Source: Planctomycetota bacterium (lineage in GTDB: Bacteria; Planctomycetota; Planctomycetia; Planctomycetales; Planctomycetaceae). From it: a DNA stretch of 54,823 nucleotides. The position numbers and the translations under genes are program-made. Of the stretch, positions 9,282 to 17,086 are shown one piece after another; positions within the stretch are counted from its first letter, which is position 1; each line of letters begins with the position of its first letter. The stretch covers positions 1 to 54,823 of the forward strand of contig QWPB01000160.1 of assembly GCA_003671275.1 (NCBI GenBank). Direction: 5' to 3'. A model generated the notes under the pieces. That model searched no databases and was not told where the DNA came from. It saw only the letters and a program-made list of their open reading frames with translations.

Positions 9282-11996
9282 CTATGGCAAAAAGTGAACC
9301 GCATCGAGGTTCATCAGTCCGCCCTGACGCTGTTCATTCACGAACCGGACATACAGGTCGTGTCGCCCGACAGTCTCGGGGATTTCGATCGTTTTGTCGT
9401 AGAACTCCTCCCACTGACCATTCACTTCTACGGAGGTGCTACCGAGCAGCTCGCCATCGGGACTCCCCTTGCGAATCTCGATCGAGCCACCCGCACCGGC
9501 CGAGGCGACACGGACGGTGATCTTCCGAATCCGGTCGAGGTTCAGATGGGAAAACTTCAAATGGTGTCCGTGATCGATCGCACCGATGAATTGCTGACCT
9601 GAGGCCTTTCCTGAGCCCAAGACCCGCGCCCCGTGAATCTCATCAGCCGACTCGGCTTCGACCAGCCGTTTTCGCAAATGGATGGTGGCGTTCGTACTGA
9701 TTGCAGGAATGTCCCCCGCGCCCCGGTCGGTATAGCTGGCTTCGAGAGTGTAGTGTCCTGGTTTGGCGGCCTCCTCGGGTGAGACGGAGATCGTTCCATT
9801 GAACCCTTCGAAGACGCGAACCAGTCCAGCGGGTTGCAATTGGTAGACCCAGGTGACCATTTCGCGGACTTCTTCCTCCGTGTGCTGAGCGTGGGTAATC
9901 ATGGGGATCTTGCCCCAGACGCCGGTGGAACCTTTCAGGACGCGCTGGACAGAAGCCTCGAAGGCCCCCTCGACATTGCGGTATTTGTTGGCCACATCCA
10001 GGAGCGGTGGGCCGACCCGCTTCTGATTCACCGCATGGCAATTGAAACAGTCTGTCTTGCGCATCAGCTGGAGGCCGCGGGGCCCCGTCTCTTCAACGGG
10101 AGTCTGCCCCTCTGAGCGGGGGATGGGGCCTTCGGCAAACGCGGCACTCAATGATGTTCTGCGGGGCGAGTCCACATCGAGGTCATCCAATCCTTTGGCA
10201 TCGGCCTCCTCGGGGTCGTTCGTTCCGTCTTCGGGATCGGTCACGTAGAGCCGGAATGGAATTGGCTGTTCGGCGTCGAAAAAGTCACCGTTCTGGGGGT
10301 CGATAAACTGGAGTGTGGGCCGGGCATTCCCCACCAGAACCGGGACCGAAGCCAGGCGACTGGCCCCGGAGGAGTCGGTCACAACCAGATCCACATTAAA
10401 GACACCGGGTTCGTCAAAAGTGATGGTCGGATTTGGCTCGGTGGAAATCACGCGGGCAGAGGCCCCGGGCGTGGAAGCGGAGACGACCTGCCAGGTGTAG
10501 GTCAGCGTATCGCTAGTATCTTTGTCGTTGCTTCCGCGGCTGGAGAAGTTCACCGTCAGCGGATGCTTGCCGATATTATTCTCCACGGAGGCGATTGCCG
10601 TGGGAGAGCGATTCCCCCGGACGTAGTCGATACGGATCAGTCGCGAGTCGGTATTAACGCCCCAGGACTCTCCGTATTCCACGACATACAGGGCCCCTTC
10701 GTTGCCGAAGTCGAGATCGACCGGGCGGACGAATTTCTGCTGCGGCATGAAGTGTTCAATTTGCTTGAGCTTTTGTTCGCCATCGAGATGAACCGCTTTG
10801 ATCCAGTGTCGGGACCACTCGAAGATAAACAGGGTTCCGTCGTACGCTGCGGGGAATTTCACATTTGACACCAGAGCCTCATCATAGTGATAGACCGGCC
10901 CGGCACAGGCCGTGCGCCCGCCACTGCCGAGTTCTGGGAACTCTTTGGACTCGCCACCCGGGTAATAAAGCATGGCCGGTTGGGGTACGGGTAACAGCTT
11001 CTCACCGGTATTGTTGGGCGATTCGTTGATCGGGCCGTTGGCATCGAACAAAGGGCCGATTTGCCCCGTCGTGTAGTCCACATCGTGATACGGCAGATTG
11101 TTGGCAATGAAGTACGGCCAGCCAAAGTTTCCGGCAGCGCGCGCCTGATTGATCTCGTCATAGCCGCGCGGGCCGCGGTCTCCATCCCCTCCGGCATCGG
11201 GCCCGACTTCTCCCCAGTAGACAATGCCGGTGGCTTCATCCACGGACATTCTCCACGGATTACGACACCCCATCACATAAATCTCGGGAAGCCCCTTTGA
11301 TCCGTCTGGGGGGAACAGGTTGCCTTCCGGGATTTCATAGGTGCCGTCCGGCAGAGGTTTGATACGGAGGATCTTGCCGCTGCCGCTGCGCGTGTTGGCG
11401 GCGGACTTCTGGGCATCCCAGGGGGCCCGGTCGGGGCGCTCGTCAATGGGGGCATACCCGTTGGAATCCGCATGCGGATGGGTGTTGTCGCCTGTAGAAA
11501 TGAACAGCTCCCCCCGGGGGCCAAATTCCAGCGTCCCCGCGTGATGACAGCATTCCTTTCGTTGTTCCTCGAACTTGAACAGCAGCTTCTCGGATGTCAG
11601 GTCAAGCTGGCCATCGGCGATGGTAAATCGGCTGATGTGCTGCCCCGGGTAGTTGGGTGGCGAATACTGCAAGAAGATCCAGTGCGTTTCGGCAAAGTGA
11701 GGGTCGAGAGCCATACCGATCAGACCATTTTCCTGCTCCGTCGTGATGGGGATTTCGCCGACCAGCTGGATCTTGCCGGTCTGTGGGTCGAACCGCTGAA
11801 GTTTGCCATCGAGTTCGATGTAAAAGATCGAACCATCGGGAGCGACCTCTAACTCCATGGGGCGGACCAGACCCGTAGCGAGCACGGTGACTTCGAATCG
11901 ACTCGGGTCGACAACTTCGGGTTCTGCGGCCCAGGAAACGGCTGCTGCGACCAACACGTACGCAACACTCAACAGCGAACGAGAGAGGCGGGGCAT
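9282..11996 (-). CDS. PVC-type dehydrogenase: beta-propeller, PKD, cytochrome c, CBM6-like
   Basis: A 904-aa exported protein. A signal peptide (about 1-24, ending WAA) is followed by a glucose/sorbosone-dehydrogenase-type beta-propeller (about 30-455; NGLIGMALDP, GELFISTGDN, GSGKILRI, GCRNPWRMSVD), a PKD domain (about 460-557), a single-haem cytochrome c segment with CFNCH at 650-654 and a likely distal Met (KIPMITHAQH), and a C-terminal CBM6-like beta-sandwich (about 777-904). This order is common in Planctomycetes and suggests oxidation of a sugar-like substrate with electrons passed to the fused haem. Substrate and cofactor are inferred. Start chosen at the signal-peptide Met; an ATG frame is open to 12071. 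Confidence 0.85.
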   Translation of the reverse strand: MPRLSRSLLSVAYVLVAAAVSWAAEPEVVDPSRFEVTVLATGLVRPMELEVAPDGSIFYIELDGKLQRFDPQTGKIQLVGEIPITTEQENGLIGMALDPHFAETHWIFLQYSPPNYPGQHISRFTIADGQLDLTSEKLLFKFEEQRKECCHHAGTLEFGPRGELFISTGDNTHPHADSNGYAPIDERPDRAPWDAQKSAANTRSGSGKILRIKPLPDGTYEIPEGNLFPPDGSKGLPEIYVMGCRNPWRMSVDEATGIVYWGEVGPDAGGDGDRGPRGYDEINQARAAGNFGWPYFIANNLPYHDVDYTTGQIGPLFDANGPINESPNNTGEKLLPVPQPAMLYYPGGESKEFPELGSGGRTACAGPVYHYDEALVSNVKFPAAYDGTLFIFEWSRHWIKAVHLDGEQKLKQIEHFMPQQKFVRPVDLDFGNEGALYVVEYGESWGVNTDSRLIRIDYVRGNRSPTAIASVENNIGKHPLTVNFSSRGSNDKDTSDTLTYTWQVVSASTPGASARVISTEPNPTITFDEPGVFNVDLVVTDSSGASRLASVPVLVGNARPTLQFIDPQNGDFFDAEQPIPFRLYVTDPEDGTNDPEEADAKGLDDLDVDSPRRTSLSAAFAEGPIPRSEGQTPVEETGPRGLQLMRKTDCFNCHAVNQKRVGPPLLDVANKYRNVEGAFEASVQRVLKGSTGVWGKIPMITHAQHTEEEVREMVTWVYQLQPAGLVRVFEGFNGTISVSPEEAAKPGHYTLEASYTDRGAGDIPAISTNATIHLRKRLVEAESADEIHGARVLGSGKASGQQFIGAIDHGHHLKFSHLNLDRIRKITVRVASAGAGGSIEIRKGSPDGELLGSTSVEVNGQWEEFYDKTIEIPETVGRHDLYVRFVNEQRQGGLMNLDAVHFLP

Positions 11997-12100
11997 GAAA
12001 CAACCACTCGGGAAGGCGGGACGGGTAAGGCAAGACCAGAGAGTGTGACGCATCAAATGCCATGAATTCAATCCAGTCGCGGCGAGGCGAGCCCCGATGA

Positions 12101-12152
12101 ACGCTCAGTGATAGACTGAGCGTGTGCTCTCACGGCCGGTTCCCTCGTGAGA
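12101..12152 (+). promoter_or_regulatory. Two perfect tandem hairpins in the leader of the AcuI-like gene
   Basis: Bases 12101-12109 (ACGCTCAGT) pair exactly with 12115-12123 around a 5-nt loop, and 12127-12134 (CTCTCACG) pair exactly with 12145-12152 around a 10-nt loop. They lie in the 181-base divergent gap, 25-77 bases before the start at 12178. Neither is followed by a T-run, so a role in RNA stability, attenuation or protein binding is more likely than termination. Function unknown. Confidence 0.45.
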
Positions 12153-12177
12153 GGTTCCTTCACTTCAGGACTGAACG

Positions 12178-13179
12178 ATGTTGCCCTCTGTATTCGCGGC
12201 ATTCGTTGTCGAGAAAGACAAAGCCGGGCAGATCACTGCGGGCGTGCAACGTCGTCACTATGACGAGCTGCCCGCCGGTGACGTTGTTGTGCAGGTGGTC
12301 TGGACCTCGCTGAACTACAAGGATGCACTGGCGGCGACCGGCCATCCCGGAGTGACGCGACGGTTCCCTCACGTGCCCGGGATTGACGCCGCAGGGTATG
12401 TCGTGGAGAGTGCCTCGCCCGACTTTCCCGTGGGGACCGCCGTGATCGCCACCGGCCATGAGCTGGGGGTCGAGCGCTGGGGCGGCTGGTCCGAATTGAT
12501 CCGCTTACCAGCCGAGTGGCTGGTCAGGTTGCCTCCAACCCTGACTCTCGAGGAGGCTATGCTCCTCGGGACCGCTGGGTTTACCGCAGCGCAGGGCGTG
12601 ATGGCCTTGCAGCGGTCGGAGATCCTGCCGGTTTCCGGGCCAGTCGTCGTGACCGGGGCGTCTGGGGGAGTGGGATCTCTGTCTGTGGCAATGCTTGCTG
12701 GCCTGGGGTATGAGGTCGTTGCGGTTTCCGGAAAGCCGGACCGTGGGGAGTGGCTGCGGGACTTGGGGGCCAGACGGGTCATTGGTCGTAACGAGTTTTT
12801 GCAGACCGCCGAACGTCCGCTGCTGAAGTCCCAGTGGAGCGGAGGGATCGATACGGTGGGCGGAGAGATGTTGTCGACGCTGGTTCGCGGTCTGATGCAT
12901 CGCGGGTGTGTCGCGGCCTGCGGCGTCGTGGGCGGAGCTGAACTTCTGCTGACCGTCTATCCCTTCATTTTACGAGGGGTCACGCTGGCCGGGATCGATT
13001 CGGCCTGGTGTCCGGACTCGCAGCGGCAGCGGATCTGGCACAAGCTGGCAACCGACTGGAAACCGGAGAGATTGGACCGCTGGCGATCCGAAACCACCTT
13101 GGACGAATTGCCGGGGGCTGTGAGGCGTATTCTGGCTGGCGAGATCGCGGGGCGCACGATCGTGCGAATCAATCGATAA
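12178..13179 (+). CDS. AcuI/YhdH-type acrylyl-CoA reductase, MDR family
   Basis: A 333-aa zinc-free medium-chain reductase of the YhdH/YhfP/AcuI family. It shows LNYKDALAATG, the HVPGIDAAG segment, GTAGFTAAQG and the NADPH-binding VVTGASGGVGSLSV (about 158-171). Characterised relatives reduce acryloyl-CoA to propionyl-CoA with NADPH. The start has AGGA eight bases upstream. It is divergent from the PVC-type dehydrogenase and has a leader with two hairpins. No acrylate or DMSP genes are adjacent, so the physiological substrate is inferred from family only. Confidence 0.85.
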   Translation: MLPSVFAAFVVEKDKAGQITAGVQRRHYDELPAGDVVVQVVWTSLNYKDALAATGHPGVTRRFPHVPGIDAAGYVVESASPDFPVGTAVIATGHELGVERWGGWSELIRLPAEWLVRLPPTLTLEEAMLLGTAGFTAAQGVMALQRSEILPVSGPVVVTGASGGVGSLSVAMLAGLGYEVVAVSGKPDRGEWLRDLGARRVIGRNEFLQTAERPLLKSQWSGGIDTVGGEMLSTLVRGLMHRGCVAACGVVGGAELLLTVYPFILRGVTLAGIDSAWCPDSQRQRIWHKLATDWKPERLDRWRSETTLDELPGAVRRILAGEIAGRTIVRINR

Positions 13180-13219
13180 AGGCTGTGATGGAGTCGTATG
13201 CTCACCCTGGGTGGCCTAA

Positions 13220-13255
13220 CAGTCTGTTGAAGATCCTACGTTTTTCAACGGACTG
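13220..13255. repeat. Short inverted repeat, copy 2 of the CAGTCCGTTGAA family
   Basis: CAGTCTGTTGAA (13220-13231) and TTCAACGGACTG (13244-13255) form a 12-bp stem with one G-T pair and a 12-nt loop. The right arm with its leading T-run is the same sequence as at 186-200. It lies between two convergent genes and could end transcription from either side. Confidence 0.55.
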
Positions 13256-13340
13256 CCATGCAATTCGACAATCATACATGAGGCACTCTTTTCAGGAGTG
13301 TTCCCTGACCGTGGAGGTATTTCGTTCGCGGGCGACTTCG

Positions 13341-14519
13341 CTAGAACTCAATGTCCACGTAGCGAGCTTGGCACGCGGTGTCATAGGCCACTCTCATCCG
13401 CCGCGTTTGCGGGAAGAACTGCAAACAGGCTGTTGTCTGCCAGTAGGAGCTGTGAACGCAGGGGGAGTCGGCATTCGGAGTGTTTGTAGAACCATGGTCA
13501 GCCATCAGAGCGGCGAGTTTTTCGGCATCGAGAAGTTCGCCGTGATCCAACAATTCTTTGAAACGCTGATCCCGCGATTCGGAAGACTGATGGAGTCGCC
13601 GCCCCCGCAACGCGGTCGGTGCGGAGTCAGCGTACACCGCGTCCCGAGGTATCTGGACCTGTTGCATGGTGTCGTTGAAAAATGCATTGCTGTGATGCAA
13701 TACATCGACCCCTTCTTCAGGGCGGCGAAGGTGACTGCGAGTGCTTGATAGCTCCAACGAGGCGATATCTCCGGTGGCGTCGCTCAGCATCAGTAGTCCG
13801 CCACCCCAACGCGGCCGCTGGGAGATCCAATCCGCAGCTTCGGAGACTGTCTGACAACGACCGAGGGCCTCGGAGATCACCATCGAAATCGGCGCAGCGG
13901 GGGCCGAGGGCGTGTCCGTGGTGAAGGCGTAGTCAAAGGTGATACACAAGCCTGTCTCGTTCATTCCGTCCACAGCTCCCGCCAAGGGGGCGGATGTAAA
14001 CTCGACGGCCCGCAGTCTCCCTTGGGGGCAGCTCTCCCGCACCAAATACAATGGCTGGATCAGTGGCAGGTAGTCAAAGTTTCGAGCCACCATCGGTTCG
14101 CCCGTGGCCGAGCGTCGTCCTCGCACGGCCACCGCCGAACACGCTCCGGGACACGCTGTACATCCACCGACCGAGGACAACAAAGGCTCGATGGCGTTGT
14201 AGAGGCAGATGGCATTCAGGCTGACACCAGCGCCCTCGGCAATTCCGGCCAGCCGCTGGTTCATCGCGATGCTTTCACGGCATTGGGCGAGATAGCGTCG
14301 CGATTTGATTTCGGCGAGCCAGCGGTAGACCGGATACGGCAGCCACCCCGGTTGTTGCAGGCGAAATGCTTCCAGGTGAGAGAGGATCTGACTCGCAGCG
14401 TGAATCTTATCACGTACACCAGCCCCCTGATCGAAGCCCATCTCTCTTGGAGTTCCCTGACAACGAATCTTGACCACGTTGGCTGTCGTCGGCTTTGTAC
14501 GTGAAATCGATGCGGGCAT
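13341..14519 (-). CDS. C45-type autoproteolytic acyltransferase/hydrolase
   Basis: A 392-aa protein resembling the C45 Ntn-hydrolase family (isopenicillin N acyltransferase-like). It has the early segment IRCQGTPREMGFDQG, then GACSAVAVRG where C127 is the likely nucleophile exposed by self-cleavage, followed by ATGEPMVARNFDY, AGAVDGMNETGLCITFDY and a late HSSYWQTTACLQFFP. In this family the Cys becomes the N-terminal residue of the large subunit. The start has GGAG seven bases upstream. Known members move acyl groups onto or off amines; the substrate here is unknown. No signal peptide is apparent, so it is probably cytoplasmic. Confidence 0.75.
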   Translation of the reverse strand: MPASISRTKPTTANVVKIRCQGTPREMGFDQGAGVRDKIHAASQILSHLEAFRLQQPGWLPYPVYRWLAEIKSRRYLAQCRESIAMNQRLAGIAEGAGVSLNAICLYNAIEPLLSSVGGCTACPGACSAVAVRGRRSATGEPMVARNFDYLPLIQPLYLVRESCPQGRLRAVEFTSAPLAGAVDGMNETGLCITFDYAFTTDTPSAPAAPISMVISEALGRCQTVSEAADWISQRPRWGGGLLMLSDATGDIASLELSSTRSHLRRPEEGVDVLHHSNAFFNDTMQQVQIPRDAVYADSAPTALRGRRLHQSSESRDQRFKELLDHGELLDAEKLAALMADHGSTNTPNADSPCVHSSYWQTTACLQFFPQTRRMRVAYDTACQARYVDIEF

Positions 14520-14764
14520 TTTCGGCTCCTGCCGTAGGACGAGGAAGTGTGTCAGAAATCAGGCCGGGGAGGAGTTGATCCACGGAGCAAGACACGGAAG
14601 CACGGAGAAAGTCACACCCTGTTCACTTCCAATCATTCAGGGGCAATCGAGGTGTATCCGTTGAAAATCCTCTCCGGCCACAAATGTGAGCTTGTTGTGA
14701 TCCAATGGTGGAATGCAATGTTCGAATGACGGCGACCGCGTCTACTCGTGTTCAGGATCGCAGG

Positions 14765-14809
14765 TGGGACTGAGAGATCACCGTCCCATGTGGCGGTCCG
14801 CTTACCGCC
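14765..14809 (-). terminator. Candidate double hairpin at the end of the lactone-oxidase gene
   Basis: GGCGGT (14792-14797) pairs with ACCGCC (14804-14809) across the stop codon, and TGGGAC (14765-14770) pairs with GTCCCA (14783-14788) just beyond. There is no T-run, so intrinsic termination is uncertain. Confidence 0.3.
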
Positions 14810-16223
14810 TGCAGGGCTGATCATCCATGAGTGAGCTGAGCCAGGCATTCCGGAAGACTCCGGCGGGATCCCTCGATTGGCAGGTGTCCCGAAACGTTGG
14901 AAAATGCGGATAGAGCGAGACCAGTGACTGGGGCGGTAGCGACAACCACTTTCCCCAATGGGGGCGAGCCTGGAATTTGTCCGCCATCGTTTTCATGAGG
15001 TACGTGGCAACGAGTTGAAATCCCTGTCGATCTGTGGGGCGTGCGTAGCTGATCAGACTGATGGTGTACCAGATCGTTTCCTTTCCCGCCGCCATCGAGA
15101 TCAATGTGTCGTCGGCCAGGACTCGCCGAACGCAGATGGGATAGTGATGGCAATAGGTCCCCCGCAGAGCCTCCAGGGCCTCGGTCTCAGCGGTTGTCAT
15201 CGCGGATCTGAAACCCCGAGATTCCGGAACGTCCGCTGCGACGGTCAATACTTCTCGGAAATGCGCCAAGGCGGCAGGTAGATGCCGGGCTTCGATGAAA
15301 ATCTCCGTTTCGATATGCCGAAAGAGCTCGTGTTTCATGACCAGCATGGCGGATGATTCATCCGTGACTTTCCATCCACGAATCACGGCTGCGGGAATCA
15401 GGGAGCGTAAGAGGAGCCTGACCAGCGAAGCACTCTGGAGCCAGCGGGCTGCCAGGATCAACAGTAAATGCATTCCCAGATCGATGCACAGAAACCAGTA
15501 CACCCGGTAGAGTCCCGCCAGTCGTGAGCGAGGTGCGCTGGATTCCCGACGATGCTGAGCAAGTAATGTCCACCGCCAGGGGACCAGGAAAAGCTGCTGC
15601 AATGGAAACTCTTTTTCAGCGGCGAGTGCCGCATCGATATCGGCATGTTCCCGCCAGTGTTCTTCAATGCGATACAAATCGCGGCAACGAATCCTGACGG
15701 CGAGAATGATCCCCAGGCAGCCCAATGAACAGCGGGCGGCTTGCAAGACCTCTCCGCTGTCGATTTGTTCAATGAAGGCTTTCCCGGTCGCCTGATCGAA
15801 TCGAGCCACTCGGACTGCTTCCACGTAATGGGAGAGACTATGACGTCCCGAACCATGCGTGCCTGTCGAGATGGCTCCGGCAATGGTTTGCTCCGTAATG
15901 AGTCCGACCGAAGGAAGTGTTTTGCCGTGCCGCCTCAAGTATTCGAGCAGCGTTTTAATCTGACACCCGGCTCCCACTGTGACCTCTTCCCCGGCATGCT
16001 CAGCCGGGAAGTGGCACTGTTGCAGGTGCTTCAAACAAATCACCACACCCTCGCAAGCGGGAGCTGCGCTCCAGGAATGCAGACTGCCGATGGCCCGGAT
16101 CTGTTCTCCGGGATGCCGGTTCAGAATGTCGAGGAGTTCGTTTTCGTCACGAGGTTCGTAATACGCAGACGGCTTCAGCGCGATGTTATGCCCGAAATTC
16201 CAAATCGACGGTGATTGGGCCAT
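14802..16223 (-). CDS. FAD-linked aldonolactone oxidase (gulono/arabinono-lactone oxidase family)
   Basis: A 473-aa VAO-fold flavoprotein. The N-terminal FAD domain has AIGSLHSWSAAP, with His at the position used for covalent FAD in this family, then the ISTGTHGSGRHSL loop and SLGCLGIILAVRI. The C-terminal ALO domain carries RPHWGKW, the HWGK signature of D-arabinono/L-gulono-lactone oxidases, and a DPAGVFRN ending. Such enzymes oxidise aldonolactones or sugar alcohols with oxygen. ATG 16223 was taken because the longer frame begins with TTG at 16253. A hydrophobic stretch near residues 240-275 may be membrane-associated, which is unusual for soluble bacterial members. Confidence 0.8.
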   Translation of the reverse strand: MAQSPSIWNFGHNIALKPSAYYEPRDENELLDILNRHPGEQIRAIGSLHSWSAAPACEGVVICLKHLQQCHFPAEHAGEEVTVGAGCQIKTLLEYLRRHGKTLPSVGLITEQTIAGAISTGTHGSGRHSLSHYVEAVRVARFDQATGKAFIEQIDSGEVLQAARCSLGCLGIILAVRIRCRDLYRIEEHWREHADIDAALAAEKEFPLQQLFLVPWRWTLLAQHRRESSAPRSRLAGLYRVYWFLCIDLGMHLLLILAARWLQSASLVRLLLRSLIPAAVIRGWKVTDESSAMLVMKHELFRHIETEIFIEARHLPAALAHFREVLTVAADVPESRGFRSAMTTAETEALEALRGTYCHHYPICVRRVLADDTLISMAAGKETIWYTISLISYARPTDRQGFQLVATYLMKTMADKFQARPHWGKWLSLPPQSLVSLYPHFPTFRDTCQSRDPAGVFRNAWLSSLMDDQPCRR

Positions 16224-16366
16224 GGTGGTTTTGCTCTCAGGAAGAGTGGGCAAGACGGTTTTCCCGTCACGGACAACAAGTCAACCTGACTCTCGAAGCG
16301 AGATTTCCATGGACGGGGATGCGCGCGAATTCTTCAGATTGTGGACCTTTCCTTAAATTCTCGTCG

Positions 16367-16387
16367 GCAGCCCTCGGTATGTGAGGG
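16367..16387 (+). promoter_or_regulatory. Short perfect hairpin upstream of the sigma gene
   Basis: AGCCCTC (16367-16373) pairs with GAGGGCT (16381-16387), loop of 7 nt, about 125 bases before the sigma-factor start. It could be an operator or leader hairpin. Chance occurrence cannot be excluded. Confidence 0.25.
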
Positions 16388-16513
16388 CTCTCGCCGGTTT
16401 GACTCGCTGTATTCTCTGGCAATTCCGGGAAATGACTGCAATTTGGCCGTTCGTGCCCTATTCTGCGCATCTGGCACTCTCCGAATTCGCTCAACCCCAG
16501 TGAGGGAGTACCC

Positions 16514-17086
16514 GTGCTGGACTCTTCCAACGACGGTGCGAGGCTGGCCGCGTTCCTGCTGCGAATGCGGCCAGCATTAGTCACGCTGGCGGAGGCTTTG
16601 ATCTCGCCCGCCTTTCGCTCCGTACTCGACGCGTCTGATCTCGTTCAGCAGACATTGTTGGAAGCCCACCGGGACCGAAGCACCTGGTCGATCGCCTCGG
16701 AGGGGCAAATCTTTTCCTGGCTCCGGGAAGCTCTCCGGCATAACGTCATCGATGCCGCACGGCAATTGAAATCACAAAAGGGAGATGTGCGGAGAACGCA
16801 GCGGCTGGAAGATCTGCATTCCACCGTGGCTCGCATTGCGGACCGGCTCGCGGCGGACCAGTCCTCGCCCAGTCAGCGCGTGGAGCGTGAGGAACAAGTG
16901 GCCAGACTTCTGGAAGCCATTCAGTCGCTCACAGAGGGACAGCGACGTGTTGTCATCTTGAAGCACTTGCGGGGCTGGACTCTGGAAGAGATTTCGCAAG
17001 AACTGGGACAAACCGAGACCGCTGTGGCGGGCCTGTTACATCGAGCCCGGCAGTCTTTATGCCACCTGCTGGGAGAGCGGAAGTGA
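16514..17086 (+). CDS. ECF-type sigma factor coupled to a Ser/Thr kinase
   Basis: A 190-aa sigma-70-family factor with region 2 (SVLDASDLVQQTLLEAH and a WLREALRHNVIDAAR helix) and region 4 (LTEGQRRVVILKHLRGWTLEEISQELG, then the recognition helix ending HRARQSL). The linker is short and Ser/Glu-rich. It starts with GTG, supported by GAGGGAG seven bases upstream. Its stop overlaps the GTG of the kinase gene (GTGA), so both are made together. It resembles planctomycete ECF groups whose activity is thought to be set by a linked kinase rather than a classical anti-sigma factor; that control is inference here. Confidence 0.85.
   Translation: MLDSSNDGARLAAFLLRMRPALVTLAEALISPAFRSVLDASDLVQQTLLEAHRDRSTWSIASEGQIFSWLREALRHNVIDAARQLKSQKGDVRRTQRLEDLHSTVARIADRLAADQSSPSQRVEREEQVARLLEAIQSLTEGQRRVVILKHLRGWTLEEISQELGQTETAVAGLLHRARQSLCHLLGERK

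Noticed and set aside
14547-14729. 60-codon plus-strand frame between the C45 and lactone-oxidase genes
   Set aside because: No ribosome site or recognisable features; it lies in the gap between two minus-strand genes and probably covers control DNA.
16541-16765. Minus-strand frames opposite the sigma gene
   Set aside because: Shadows of the sigma-factor gene, which has full regions 2 and 4 and a good ribosome site.
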